A model generated the notes under the pieces. It was not told the origin of the DNA. It saw nothing but the letters and a program-made list of their open reading frames with translations, and ran no database searches. Position numbers and translations under genes: made by a program. From Streptomyces antimycoticus (lineage in GTDB: Bacteria > Actinomycetota > Actinomycetes > Streptomycetales > Streptomycetaceae), in assembly GCF_005405925.1 (NCBI RefSeq), contig NZ_BJHV01000001.1, positions 9,734,001-9,798,000 of the forward strand: a stretch of DNA of 64,000 nt, given 5' to 3'. Shown here in pieces: positions 45,359-55,761 of this stretch (position 1 is the stretch's first letter; every line of letters begins with the position of its first letter).

Positions 45359-47304
45359 CCCTGCCCGCACCGAAGCTGGACGACCTCACCTGGGCCGACA
45401 TGATGGCGGCCATCCGCCGCCGGATCCCCGCCGAATCGGACGGCACCTGGACGCTGCACGCGCCCGTCGACCCCGGTGTCACCCTTCTCGAACTCTTCGC
45501 CTACCTCCTCGAACAGCGGCTGTACTGGCTCGATCAGGTGCCGGACGCGCTCGTGGTCGCCATACTGCGGCTGCTCGGCCTCGAACCGCCGCGCCCCGCC
45601 CGGCCCGCCGCCACCGTGCTGCGCCTCGCCGCCCGGCAGGAGGGTACCGACGTACCCGTGGTCCCCGCCGGGACGGCGCTGACCCGGGACCCCACCGGGC
45701 AGGTGGTCTTCACCCTCGACGACGACGTGGCCGTCCTCCCGCTCGCCGAGGGCGGTGAGGTCACCGTGTGGACCGACCGCGACCGCACGGCGGACCTGCG
45801 GGCCCGCCGCGGCATCGCGCTGCTGGCGAGCGACGGCGCCCCGGCACAGGTCCGGTTCACCCTGCCGCTCACCGGGGCGCACCCCGCGCCCGGCCCGATC
45901 GGCCTGCTCGTCGAGCTGGACGCGCCCGCCGCGTCCGTGCCCTCGTGGTTGCCCGGGGCGGTCGCCGACGTACCGCCTCCGGCGGAGCTGACCTGGTCCT
46001 GGTTCCGGCCGGGCACGGAGGTCTCCGGCGGGTTCGAGAAGGTCGAGGACGGCACGGCCGGGCTCAGACGGTCCGGTGTCGTCCGGCTGCACCCCCCGTC
46101 CGGCTGGACCACGCGGGAGATCGGGCTCCTGGTCTCGACCCCGGCCGCCACCTACACGGCCCCGCCCCGCCTCCTCCAGCTCGCCGTCAACGTGTCCGCC
46201 GCGCACCACCGTACGCACCGCGCCGTGAGCGGCGCCGACCTCCGCGAGCAGATCGACTCCTGGCTCAGACTGCCCGGCCGGCATCTCGTCCTGCCGGGCG
46301 CCGCGGGCCGCCTCCTGGAGGCCACCCTGCGGCTGGCGGGCCAGGAGTGGCAGCCGGCGCCGGACTTCACCTTCGGCGCACCGGCCGACCGGATCTTCGT
46401 GCTCGACCGGGCCGAGGGCGCGCTGGTGTTCGGCGACGGACTCACCGGGCGCATCCCCCGCCCCGACCCGGACGCGCACATCGACTACGTGACCGGCGGC
46501 GGCCGGGGCGGCAATGGCGGCATGACGGGCAACTGGCGGCCGGCCGACGACCTTCCGGCCCCGCAGGCAGCGGTCTCGGCCGCCAACCTCGTCCGGGCCG
46601 AAGGCGGCACGGACCCGGAGACGATCACCGAGGCGCGCCAACGCGCCGCCGCCTCCCTGGGGGAGGTGACCCGTGCGGTCACCGCCGACGACTACGTCAC
46701 CCTGGCCCGTACGACACCCGGCGTCGCCATCGCCCGCGCCCACCCGGCCGTCGGCGAACACCCCGGCTTCCCGTGCGCCACGGTGCCCGGCGCGGTGACC
46801 GTCCACATCGTCCCGGCCGCGCCCCGCGACGACCTCACCCGCGAGGACTTCGTCGCCGCGCCGCTGCCCGACCCCGGCACGCTGCGCATGGCCGCCGCCC
46901 GCCTCGACCAGACGCGGCTGCTCACCTCCGAGGTCTTCGTCCGCGCGCCCCGCTACCGCGAGGTGACGCTGCGCGTCACCCTGTCCGGCGACCCGGCGGA
47001 CCACACCCGCGTGTCCACCGCGCTCACCGCCGCGCTGCGCCGCTTCCTCGACCCGCTCGTGGGCGGTGAGGACCAGGACGGCTGGCCGTTCGGACAGCCG
47101 CTGCGGCCCTCGGCCCTGCTGCGGGCCGCGCAGCGGTCGCTGGGGGACCTCGCGGACGTCGCCGCCGTGGCGATCGGCCTGGACGGGGCCGAACCGGACG
47201 AGGAGTGCGACGAGGTGCCGCTCGGCCCGGGGGAGCTTCCCGTCCTGCGGACGGTCCACACCCGGATCGTGCCCGCCGCCGAACCGGGGGAGGGGCTGGC
47301 ATGA
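45355..47304 (+). CDS. baseplate wedge J-like protein 1 (Pvc11-like)
   Basis: 649 residues. The N-terminus contains LHAPVDPGVTLLELFAYLLE. The J-domain signature is seen around residues 360-470: LVFGDGLTGRIPRPDPDAHI, GGTDPETITEARQRAAASLG and TRAVTADDYVTLARTTPGVA. This is the wedge component that holds the baseplate together and opens on firing. It overlaps the next start by four bases. Confidence 0.94.
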   Translation: MTLPAPKLDDLTWADMMAAIRRRIPAESDGTWTLHAPVDPGVTLLELFAYLLEQRLYWLDQVPDALVVAILRLLGLEPPRPARPAATVLRLAARQEGTDVPVVPAGTALTRDPTGQVVFTLDDDVAVLPLAEGGEVTVWTDRDRTADLRARRGIALLASDGAPAQVRFTLPLTGAHPAPGPIGLLVELDAPAASVPSWLPGAVADVPPPAELTWSWFRPGTEVSGGFEKVEDGTAGLRRSGVVRLHPPSGWTTREIGLLVSTPAATYTAPPRLLQLAVNVSAAHHRTHRAVSGADLREQIDSWLRLPGRHLVLPGAAGRLLEATLRLAGQEWQPAPDFTFGAPADRIFVLDRAEGALVFGDGLTGRIPRPDPDAHIDYVTGGGRGGNGGMTGNWRPADDLPAPQAAVSAANLVRAEGGTDPETITEARQRAAASLGEVTRAVTADDYVTLARTTPGVAIARAHPAVGEHPGFPCATVPGAVTVHIVPAAPRDDLTREDFVAAPLPDPGTLRMAAARLDQTRLLTSEVFVRAPRYREVTLRVTLSGDPADHTRVSTALTAALRRFLDPLVGGEDQDGWPFGQPLRPSALLRAAQRSLGDLADVAAVAIGLDGAEPDEECDEVPLGPGELPVLRTVHTRIVPAAEPGEGLA

Positions 47305-49351
47305 CCGGCGACGTGTGGTGGGAGAAGGACGCGCGCGAACGGGAGAGGGAGGACGGGCGGATCGTGCCCGGCCCCGGCCCGACCGGCGGCCGGCCCGAAC
47401 TGGTCGAGGCGACCCGCGAGGCCGTCCGCGCCGATGTGCGCGCCCGGATCGCGGGCTACACCCCGGACTGGACCGACCCCGACCGGCAGGACGCCGGTGT
47501 CGCTCTCGTCCGCCTCTTCGGCACCCAGGCCGAACCCGTGCTCGGCCGCGTCAACCGGCTGCCGGAGAAGGTCCTGGCCGAGCATCTGGCGACGGCGGGT
47601 GTGCGCCGGCGTCCGGCCGGTGCGGCGGCGGCGCTCCTGGAGTTCACCGTCAACCCGCCGGACGGCGCCTCCGTGCTCGTCCCCGCCAGGTTCCAGAGCG
47701 CCGCCTCGACCCCGGCCGGGCAGGTCGTCTACGAGACGGACCAGGACCTGTACGCCACCCCGGCCACCCTCGCCGACCTCGCCGTCCAGGAGGCCGGAAC
47801 GCTGCAGGCCCTGCCGCTGGGGCCGGCCGGACCCAGCCGCCCCTTCGAGCCCTTCGGCCGCGACCCGGAGCCCGGCAACGCGCTGTGGATCGGACTCGCC
47901 GGACCGGCCGCCCCCTACCCGCGGCTGTCGCTGGGCTTCGTGGTCGTCGCCGCTCCCCCGCCCCCGCGGCCTCCGGCGGCGCGGCACGCCTGCCGCTGCC
48001 GCCCGCGCCGCTGCTGCGCTGGGACGTGCTGGACGGCAACCGGCTCGTACCGGCCGAGGTGATGCGGGACTCCACGGCCGGGCTCGGCGCCGGTGGGACC
48101 GTCGAGCTGAGGGTCCCGCGCTCCTGGGAGCCGGGCAGTCCGTCCGGCACCCGCCCCCGGCTGCGCTGGCTGCGCCTGCGGATCGCGCACGGCTCCTTCG
48201 CCGGACCGGCCCCGGTGCTCTCCGGACTGCGGCTGAACGTGGTCGCCGCCACCGCCGCCCGCACCATCCGGGACGAGCCGCTGCAGCCCGTCCAGGACCT
48301 CGCCGCGGCCGGGCGGCGGCGCATGAAGCTCAGTCAGGTGCCCATCCTCGCCGGATCGGTGGTCATCGAGGTCGACGACGACACGGGCGGCGATGTGTTC
48401 GGCACCACGGCCGGCACCGCGTCCCGGTGGCGTGAGGTGGAGAGCCTGGCCGGGTACGGCGCCGACGACCGGGTGTTCACCGTGGACCACGAGAGCGGCG
48501 AGGTGACCTTCGGGGACGGCGTCAGCGGCGCGGCCGTCCCGCCCGGCTTCCGCAACGTGCGCGCCGTGCGCTACCGCGTGGGCGGCGGCAGCGCCGGCGC
48601 CGTACCGGCGGGCGCGGTGAACGCGGTGGTGACCGCGCTGCCGTTCGTCACGGGCGTGGGCAACCCCTTCCCGGCCTCGGGCGGAACGGACGCCGAGCCC
48701 GACGCCGACGCCATGCGCCGCGGCGCCGGTGAACTGCGGGCCCGCGGCCGCGCCGTGGCCCCGGCCGACTACGGGCAGCTCGCCACCCGCGCGCCCGGCG
48801 CGTCGGTGGCCCGTGCCCGGGGCGTGCCCGGCCTCCACCCCGACTTCGCCGGGGTGCCGATCCCGGGCGTGGTGGGAGTCCTCGTCGTACCGCCGGTGCC
48901 GCCGGGCGACGACGCGAGCGAACCGCCGGTCCCCACCGCCGCGACCCTGCGGGCCGTCGCCGACTTCCTCATCTGCGAAGCCGCCCCCGCCGGAGTCACG
49001 GTGGTCGCCGCCCCCGCGCCGTACCGCCGCGTCGCGGTGGAGTCCTGGGTCTCCCTCGACCCCGACCTCGACCGGGCCGCGGTCCTGGCCCGGGCCGGGG
49101 ACGCGGTGCGCACCTACCTGGATCCGCTGCGCGGCGGGGAGGACGGCGCGGGGTGGCCGTTCGGCGGCGCGCTGCGCCACACGGCGCTGGTCCGGCGGAT
49201 GCTGGCGGTCGACGGAGTGCTGGCGGTCACCCGGCTCGCGCTCACCGTCGACGGGGTGCGCCGCCCGCCCTGCACCGACCACCCCCTCCCGCCCCACACC
49301 CTGATCTGGCCGGAGCGCCCGCTGCTGATCCCGGTAGGAGACCGGCCATGA
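47301..49351 (+). pseudogene. baseplate wedge J-like protein 2 (Pvc12-like); one frameshift
   Basis: From ATG 47301 (MTGDVWWEKDAREREREDGR) the frame reads through ITGYTPDWTDPD-like wedge sequence (IAGYTPDWTDPDRQDAGVAL) and breaks near 47955-47965, within two C5 runs. One extra C restores 683 residues, joining VVVAAPP to a downstream part with VTFGDGVSGAAVPPGFRNVR, GGTDAEPDADAMRRGAGELR and RAVAPADYGQLATRAPGAS, the J signature. It pairs with J-like protein 1 to form wedges. The preserved 3' half suggests a sequence error. Confidence 0.9.
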
Positions 49352-51312
49352 CGTGCACACCGCACCCCGCGACCTTCCGGCTCCTGGACGCCTACGTCGG
49401 CTGGGACGAGCCGACCGGTGGCGAACCGGGCGTGGACGGCATCGTCGGTTTCGACGACCCGGCCGGCCTCCGGCTCGCCCACCGCGGCGCCGATCCGGAA
49501 GGACCCACCCGGGACCAACTGCTGCCGTGGTTCCCCGACCCCCGACTCGCGCCCGGATGCGGACCGTGCGGCTGGTACCTGCTCGTTCCCGGCGAGCGGC
49601 GGCTGCTGCGCCGCGATAGGTGCAGCGGTGCCTTCACCCCCCTCTGGCCGCCCGACTGCGACCCCGGCCCGCTGCGCGAGCCGGTCTCCGTCGCCGCGCG
49701 CGGCCACCGCCTGGCCGTGGTGGAGTCCGACCGGGTCCTGGTGTGGCGCCGCGAAGGCGAGCAACTCGTCGGTGTGATCCGGGCCGAGCGGCCCCGGTGG
49801 GCCGCCCTCGGCCCCGGCGACGACATCCTGGTGGCCTGTCAGGGCGGCACGGACCTGCGGCGGTACGACACGACCGGCGGCTTCCGCGGCGTGCTGCGCA
49901 CCGGCGCCCCCGGCGAGGTCATCGGCCTGCGCACCGGCCCGGAGCGGACCGTGTGGCTGCTCACCGACGACGGCGGACGGCTCGGCATCCACCGGGGTGG
50001 CCACGGCCGCCCCTTCCGCCCCGTCACCGTGGACGAACTGGCCGCGGCCCTGCCGCCGTCCACGCTCACCTCGGCGGACGAGGACGGGTTCTGCCTGAGC
50101 GAGAAGGGCCCGGAGGGCCCGGAGACCAGCTGCTTCACCTGGCAGGGCCTGCCCCGGGACCCCGCGCCACCGGCCACCGGCGCGTATGTGACCAGCGGGT
50201 CGTATCTCACCACCCTGATCGACAGCGGCATCTCACGGTGCCGGTGGCACCGGGTGCGCGTGGACGCCGAGCTGCCCACCGGGACGGCGGCCGCCGTCGA
50301 GATCGTGGTGAGCGAGGACGGGCGATACGAGGAGAGCGACTGGCAGGTGCCGGTGCCCGGCGCCACGGACTTCCTCGTCGACCAGCCGCCCGGCCGCTTC
50401 CTGCGGCTGCGGCTGCGGCTGTCGGGCGACGGCGGCTCGACTCCGGTCGTCCGCCGGATCCGGCTGGACTTCCCCCGGGCCACCAGCGCCGATCTGCTGC
50501 CCCCCGCCTTCCGCGAGGACCCCGCGGCCGACGACTTCACCGAGCGCTTCCTGTCGCTGTTCGACGCCACGCTCGCTCAGCTCGACCGGGTGATCGAGCG
50601 GTATCCGTCGCTCCTGGACCCGGCCGGTGTCCCGGACCAGGCGCTGCCGTGGCTGGCCGGTCTGCTGGGCCTGTCGTTCGAGGCGGGCTGGGACGCCCGC
50701 ACCCGGCGCGCGCTGCTGGCCGCCGCCCCGGAGCTGTACCGGCGCCGGGGCACGCCGTGGGCGCTGCGGGAGGCGGTGCGCATCGTGTTCGGGGTGACCC
50801 CGGTCGTCGACGAGCTGGCGACGGACCGCCGCTGGGCGTGGCTGCGCGCGGCACAGCGAGGAGACGGACCGGCGCAAGGGCTCGGCGCGGTGCGGCTGTT
50901 CGGCCGGTCGGCGAGCCGCTTCCGGGTCGGTGGTACGGCGCTGGGCGCGGCGCCGCTGCGCGCGTTCGGCACACCGGACAGCGACCCGTTCACCGCGCAT
51001 GCGCACCGGTTCCGGCTGCTCCTGCCCGCCGGATCGGCGGACGCGGCGGCACTGCGGCGGCTGGTGGAGCGGCAGGCGCCCGCGCACACGGTGGGCTCGG
51101 TACGCACCGGCGGCGCGGGGTTCGTGGTCGGTTCGCGGTCCACGGTCGGCGTGGACACCGCGTTCGTCCCGCTCCCGGCGCCCGTACTGGGCGGTGCGCA
51201 CCCCGTGCGGCTGAACCGCGACGGGGTGCTGAGGCCAGGACCGAGAGGGTTGCGCCGAGGGGTGGGCGTGGGAGTCGTCTCCGCCGTCGGCATTCAGACA
51301 CACATGTCGTGA
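49348..51312 (+). CDS. tail protein I-like baseplate protein with propeller-like N-terminus
   Basis: 654 residues from ATG 49348, overlapping the previous stop. The C-terminal third is a gpI domain: FTERFLSLFDATLAQLDRVI, ALPWLAGLLGLSFEAGWDAR and LYRRRGTPWALREAVRIVFG. The first 400 residues consist of repeating beta-rich segments (RGHRLAVVESDRVLVWRREG, GDDILVACQGGTDLRRYDTT), consistent with a beta-propeller, then a galactose-binding-like region. It probably links baseplate and fibres. Confidence 0.85.
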   Translation: MTCTPHPATFRLLDAYVGWDEPTGGEPGVDGIVGFDDPAGLRLAHRGADPEGPTRDQLLPWFPDPRLAPGCGPCGWYLLVPGERRLLRRDRCSGAFTPLWPPDCDPGPLREPVSVAARGHRLAVVESDRVLVWRREGEQLVGVIRAERPRWAALGPGDDILVACQGGTDLRRYDTTGGFRGVLRTGAPGEVIGLRTGPERTVWLLTDDGGRLGIHRGGHGRPFRPVTVDELAAALPPSTLTSADEDGFCLSEKGPEGPETSCFTWQGLPRDPAPPATGAYVTSGSYLTTLIDSGISRCRWHRVRVDAELPTGTAAAVEIVVSEDGRYEESDWQVPVPGATDFLVDQPPGRFLRLRLRLSGDGGSTPVVRRIRLDFPRATSADLLPPAFREDPAADDFTERFLSLFDATLAQLDRVIERYPSLLDPAGVPDQALPWLAGLLGLSFEAGWDARTRRALLAAAPELYRRRGTPWALREAVRIVFGVTPVVDELATDRRWAWLRAAQRGDGPAQGLGAVRLFGRSASRFRVGGTALGAAPLRAFGTPDSDPFTAHAHRFRLLLPAGSADAAALRRLVERQAPAHTVGSVRTGGAGFVVGSRSTVGVDTAFVPLPAPVLGGAHPVRLNRDGVLRPGPRGLRRGVGVGVVSAVGIQTHMS

Positions 51313-51324
51313 GAGGACGGGGCG

Positions 51325-52581
51325 ATGACCGAGCCAGGAACACCGAGGACCGAGGAGTTCGACGCGCCACCACTGCGCCGGCTGCGGTACTTCCACGGCC
51401 AGATGCTGGGCGCGCGCGACTTCCAGCGCGAACAGGAGTACCACCGCGAGAAGCTGAGACTGCGCATGCGCGGTCTGCTCGGCTACGGCGTGGTCTGCGG
51501 CCTGCATGTGGAGCCGGTGCCGCGGGACGAGGACGACTGCCCGCCGGACGACGCCGCCGAGGAGTCCACGCGGCCCGGGGAGAGTGCGGAGGAGGGCGGC
51601 ACCGAGCCGGAGCGCGCCCGGCGCAGGGCCAAGGTGCGGATCACCCCCGGTCTCGCCGTGGACTGCGAGGGCAACGAGGTCGTGGTGCGCGGCGGGTGCG
51701 TGATCGACCTGTGGAAGGCGCTGCCCCCGCACGAACGGGACACCGACACCGTCTGGGTCGGCATCGAGTACGCCGAGCGGCCCGTCGAGCCCACCCGCGC
51801 CGTCTACAACGACGCCTGCGCGGACACCTCCGACTGCGAGTTCGGCTGGACGGAGGAGTGCTACGCGGTGCGGGTCACCGGGTGCGAGCCACCGGTGGAC
51901 GAGCGCTGTGACACCTGCTGCTCGGCGTGCGAGCACACGGTGCTGTGGCTGGCCAGGATCGACTGCGCCGACTGGTACGAGCCGGTGCGCCGCGACCAGA
52001 TCCATATGAACGTACGCCGCCCGTTCGGCCGCCATCTGCCCACGGTGATCACCGGTATCAACTGGATCCACGGACACACCTACACCATCGACGAGGCCAA
52101 GGAGCTCCTCGGCACCCAGAACGAGGACGGCGGGCTCGTGGTGCGGTTCTCCGCCGACGTACGGTCCGACTCGCTGCGGCCCGGCGTGGTGGAACTCCAG
52201 GTGATCGAGGGCGGCAGCGGCCGCAACGCCTCCACCTGGTACATGGGCGGCACCTTCACCGAACCGGACCCGGAAGCCGACGAGTGCGACGAGTTCACCC
52301 GGGAGTTCCGCTACCGCCAGACCACCCGCGAGACGCTGCAGGACGGCGACCGCGTACTGATCACCGTCCGGGCCGCGTTCCTGCTCGATCGCTGCTGCCG
52401 CCCGGTCGACGGCACCCATGTCGGCGGACGCGTCCCGGTCATCCACACCGGTGCCACCTTGTCGGGCGACCACGGCGGCGAGTGCCGCGACCTCCCGCCC
52501 TCGGGCATCGGGCCCTGGACGTCCGGCACCGGCGCGGGCGGGGACGTCTTCGAGAGCTGGTTCTTCGTGAAGGAGCGCTGA
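51325..52581 (+). CDS. eCIS accessory protein A with N-terminal GQ-DF module, Cys-rich
   Basis: 418 residues. Its N-terminus (LRYFHGQMLGARDFQREQEY, then GLLGYGVVCGLHVEPVP and ITPGLAVDCEGNEVVVRGG) is shared with the two next proteins in the operon. A central region has nine or more Cys within about 60 residues (around residues 165-215, e.g. DERCDTCCSACEHTVLWL), followed by a beta-rich part. The shared module probably fixes the proteins to the same particle site, making them candidate fibres or adaptors. No characterised family recognised. Confidence 0.75.
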   Translation: MTEPGTPRTEEFDAPPLRRLRYFHGQMLGARDFQREQEYHREKLRLRMRGLLGYGVVCGLHVEPVPRDEDDCPPDDAAEESTRPGESAEEGGTEPERARRRAKVRITPGLAVDCEGNEVVVRGGCVIDLWKALPPHERDTDTVWVGIEYAERPVEPTRAVYNDACADTSDCEFGWTEECYAVRVTGCEPPVDERCDTCCSACEHTVLWLARIDCADWYEPVRRDQIHMNVRRPFGRHLPTVITGINWIHGHTYTIDEAKELLGTQNEDGGLVVRFSADVRSDSLRPGVVELQVIEGGSGRNASTWYMGGTFTEPDPEADECDEFTREFRYRQTTRETLQDGDRVLITVRAAFLLDRCCRPVDGTHVGGRVPVIHTGATLSGDHGGECRDLPPSGIGPWTSGTGAGGDVFESWFFVKER

Positions 52582-52583
52582 TC

Positions 52584-54626
52584 ATGCGAACAGACTGCGG
52601 ATGCGGCTGCGGTGGCGACGCCACCCGGACCTCCGCCTTCGTACGTCCTCGCTTCTTCGCAGGGCAACTGCTGACCGAGGACGATCTCAGCCTGCTGGTC
52701 GAGTACACGACGGCGAAGGCCAGACTGCACAACCGCTCCCTGTACGGGCCGGGCGTCATCTGCGGCCTCGGCGTCACCTGCGACCCGTGCGGCGGCGGCA
52801 CCGTGGCGGTGCACCCCGGACACGCGCTGGACTGCGCCGGAAACGACATCGTGGTGCCCTGCACCGAGCGGGTCGACGTCCAGGCACTGGTGCGGGAGCG
52901 GCGCATCAGCGCACTTGGCGTGGACTGTGGGGAAAACTGCGCCGACAACGCCGACGAGGGCGGGCGCCGTTACGGGCTCTATGTGCGCTACCGGGAGCTG
53001 CCCGTCGAGCCGGTGGCCCCGTACGCCACCGAGGAGCCCTGCCCCTCACCGGGATGTGTGCCCTCCAGGATCCAGGAGGGGTTCCAATTCGTCGTCAGGT
53101 GCGACGACTTCGAGGACCACCGCCACAACCCCGGCACCCGGCTCCTGATGAGCCTCGGCGACCTCGCACGGGCCGACCGGGCCCGTACCCGCGACCGGCG
53201 GCTCGGCCACTACACCGACGCCCTGACCGTCGCGTCGCTCGCCACGGGCCGGGCCTTCCGCTTCGACGCCGCCGACGCGGGGCGGTACGCCACCGCCCTG
53301 GCGTGGCTGCGCGAGAACGCGGGTGGGGAGGGCCCGCCCTCCCCGCCGACGGCCCGCGAGATGACCGAGCACGTCCGCGCGCTGGCCGCCGCCGTCGCCC
53401 GGTACGACACCTACGACCCGGCCGGGCAGGAGCTGCTCGGGAGGGACTACCCGGACCTCGCCACCGTGCGGGAGGCGCGCGGCGTCCTGGGCACGGCCTG
53501 TGAGCGGCTCAGAGGCGCCGATATGGAAGCCTCGTGGCCGGACCCGCTGCGCCGTACGATCGCCCACGCCGTCGTCACCGAGACCGCGGCCCGCGTCGTA
53601 CCGGAGCGGGGCGACCCGGACGCGCCTTGGGAAGTGCGCATGCTGGCCCAGGGCACGCCGCTCGCTCACGCGCTGCGGGTGGAGTTCCGCGCGGACCTCG
53701 GCCTGATCCGGGAGTGGCTGCTGTGCCGGCTGGACCAGGCCGCCGACCTCGCCGACTGCGCGCTGCGCACGGACGCCGCCGCCGCCGACGTACCGCCGCT
53801 GCTGCCGCCCCCGCCGCCCGACAGCACCGAGAAGGCGACCGTCGCCGAGGTGCAGCAGATCGCGGAGGCGGCCGCGGCCCTGGGCACCGCGCTGCGCCGG
53901 TTCCTGACCGACGCGGCCTGTGCCACGCTCAACCCGCCGTGCGGCGACTGCACCGACACCGACGTCCTGCTCGCGCGTCTGGAGCTGGACGGCTGCGATG
54001 TCGTTCGGGTCTGCTCGGCCACCCGGGAGCAGGTGCTGCCGGGCGGATCGGCGTACGGCGAGTGGCTGCCCAAGCTCTACCGGCTGCGGGAACTCGCCGA
54101 GCGCGTGTGCTGCCTGCCCGTGCCCCAGCACCAGAAGCCGACGCTCCCGTCCGAGGGCCCGGTGGCGCGCCCGTACCCGGACGACCTGCTCGGCGACTGG
54201 CCGCGCACCGGGGACCTGGAGGAGATGCTGTCCCTGCTGCTGACCCCCGCACCCGGTGAGACACCGCCAAAGGCGCTGCACGAACAGGTCTACACGACCC
54301 CCAGCGAAGTCACCGACAGCATGCAGGAGCTCGCCCGGCTCAGGACCCAGGTCTCCGACCTCACCGCCGCCGTGGAGGGGCTGCGCGCCCAACTGGGCAG
54401 CGCCCGGACGCAGATGACCCACCTGGAGGAGCAGGTGCCGGAACGGCTCGGGACCCGCCTCGCGGACCTCGAGGGCACATCGGACCGAGCGGCGGACCAG
54501 GGACCGGACCAGCCGGATCAGCCCGACCAACCTGACGGGGCGCCGGAGCACGGGGCCGAACCCGCCAAGCCCCCGGCCAAGCGCAGCCGCTCGCCCCGCA
54601 CCCGGAAGCCCGGTGAGACGCCATGA
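52584..54626 (+). CDS. eCIS accessory protein B with GQ-DL module, coiled coil and basic tail
   Basis: 680 residues from ATG 52584. The start is Cys-rich (MRTDCGCGCGG). The shared module reads PRFFAGQLLTEDDLSLLVEY, LYGPGVICGLGVTCDPCGGG and VHPGHALDCAGNDIVVPC. A long helical middle contains further Cys pairs (CATLNPPCGDCTDTDV, ERVCCLPVP). A predicted coiled coil covers about residues 575-635 (ARLRTQVSDLTAAVEGLRAQ), and the C-terminus is Pro/Lys/Arg-rich. Architecture suggests an elongated fibre or a scaffold; function not known. Confidence 0.75.
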   Translation: MRTDCGCGCGGDATRTSAFVRPRFFAGQLLTEDDLSLLVEYTTAKARLHNRSLYGPGVICGLGVTCDPCGGGTVAVHPGHALDCAGNDIVVPCTERVDVQALVRERRISALGVDCGENCADNADEGGRRYGLYVRYRELPVEPVAPYATEEPCPSPGCVPSRIQEGFQFVVRCDDFEDHRHNPGTRLLMSLGDLARADRARTRDRRLGHYTDALTVASLATGRAFRFDAADAGRYATALAWLRENAGGEGPPSPPTAREMTEHVRALAAAVARYDTYDPAGQELLGRDYPDLATVREARGVLGTACERLRGADMEASWPDPLRRTIAHAVVTETAARVVPERGDPDAPWEVRMLAQGTPLAHALRVEFRADLGLIREWLLCRLDQAADLADCALRTDAAAADVPPLLPPPPPDSTEKATVAEVQQIAEAAAALGTALRRFLTDAACATLNPPCGDCTDTDVLLARLELDGCDVVRVCSATREQVLPGGSAYGEWLPKLYRLRELAERVCCLPVPQHQKPTLPSEGPVARPYPDDLLGDWPRTGDLEEMLSLLLTPAPGETPPKALHEQVYTTPSEVTDSMQELARLRTQVSDLTAAVEGLRAQLGSARTQMTHLEEQVPERLGTRLADLEGTSDRAADQGPDQPDQPDQPDGAPEHGAEPAKPPAKRSRSPRTRKPGETP

Positions 54627-55759
54627 CGGGCCCCCTGCGCCCCGCCTTCCACGAGGGCCAGGTGCTGGCCGCCGCGGACCTGTCGGCCACCGTGGAGTAC
54701 GCCCGCGCCGGGGCCGCCAGGCATGCGCGGCACCTGCACGAGTGGGGCATCGTCGAAGGGCTCGGCCTCGCCACCGAGCCCCGTACCGACCCGCTGACGG
54801 GCGTCCGCCATGTCGAGGTCAGCGTCTCGACGGGGATCGCCGTCGACGGAACGGGCCGCGAAGTGGTCGTCACCGAGCCGGTCGTGCTGCGCGAGAGCGA
54901 CTTCGAAGAGGTCAACGGCGCGGACCAGTCGACGGACGAGCCCTACCCGGTCTTCCTCACCGCGGCCGACCGGGAACCCGCCCAGCTCCCCGGGCCGGTC
55001 TCCTGCTCCGGCAGCGCCACGAAGACCCGGGTGGCGGAGTCGTACCAGATCCTCTTCGGGCGTCGCGGCGACGAGCGGCTGGCGGCGGAGCAGCAGCCGC
55101 CCGCGATCGGCGCCCCACCGGCCGATCCGCCCGCCCGCTGGCTCGTCCTGCTGGGCTATGTCCACTGGGCGGACGGCCACTTCAGCGGCGTCGAGACCAC
55201 GGCGCGCGGTGTCGCTGCGCGGTTCGCCGGAGTGCGCGCGGACACCGTCTCGGCCCGGTCGGGCGCGCTGACCCTGCGGACCGGCCCGGAGGCCGAGGAG
55301 GGCAAGCCCGCCCTCGTCCTGTCCGGTGGCGCCCAGCCCACCCTGGTCTTCGGCCTCTACCAGGGCGGCGGCGCGGTCGCTCCGCTGATGACCGTGGCGG
55401 CCAACGGCAACCTGACGATCGAGGGCAGCTTCAGCGGCCGGATGCCGGCCGGCAGCACGCTGGTGACCTCCGGGACCGCCACCGACGGAATGTTGCTGCC
55501 GCTGCCGTCCGGCATCACCCCCGAACAGGTCGCCGACGGCCGGGTCGTGATCCATGTCCATCTCACCCCGCGCACACCGCCCCTCGGGGACACGACGCTG
55601 TACAGCCCGGTGGAGGCCACCGTGGACGGAGACCGGCGGGTCCGCTGCCGGGTGCGCCTGTACGACCCCCTGAAGGCCACGGCCGAGGTCGTCGAACAGC
55701 CCGGTGCGGTCGACTTCCTCGTCCTGGCGACGGTCGCGCCGACGAACGGAGGTGGCTGA
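54623..55759 (+). CDS. eCIS accessory protein C with GQ-DL module
   Basis: 378 residues. The module reads AFHEGQVLAAADLSATVEYA, LHEWGIVEGLGLATEP and STGIAVDGTGREVVVTEPVV, lacking the Cys of its paralogues. The C-terminal half contains tail-fibre-like turns (VAANGNLTIEGSFSGRMPAG) followed by a beta-sandwich (VIHVHLTPRTPPLGDT). It is therefore the best fibre candidate of the three. The ATGA overlap with protein B implies a set ratio. Confidence 0.75.
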   Translation: MTGPLRPAFHEGQVLAAADLSATVEYARAGAARHARHLHEWGIVEGLGLATEPRTDPLTGVRHVEVSVSTGIAVDGTGREVVVTEPVVLRESDFEEVNGADQSTDEPYPVFLTAADREPAQLPGPVSCSGSATKTRVAESYQILFGRRGDERLAAEQQPPAIGAPPADPPARWLVLLGYVHWADGHFSGVETTARGVAARFAGVRADTVSARSGALTLRTGPEAEEGKPALVLSGGAQPTLVFGLYQGGGAVAPLMTVAANGNLTIEGSFSGRMPAGSTLVTSGTATDGMLLPLPSGITPEQVADGRVVIHVHLTPRTPPLGDTTLYSPVEATVDGDRRVRCRVRLYDPLKATAEVVEQPGAVDFLVLATVAPTNGGG

Positions 55760-55761
55760 CC

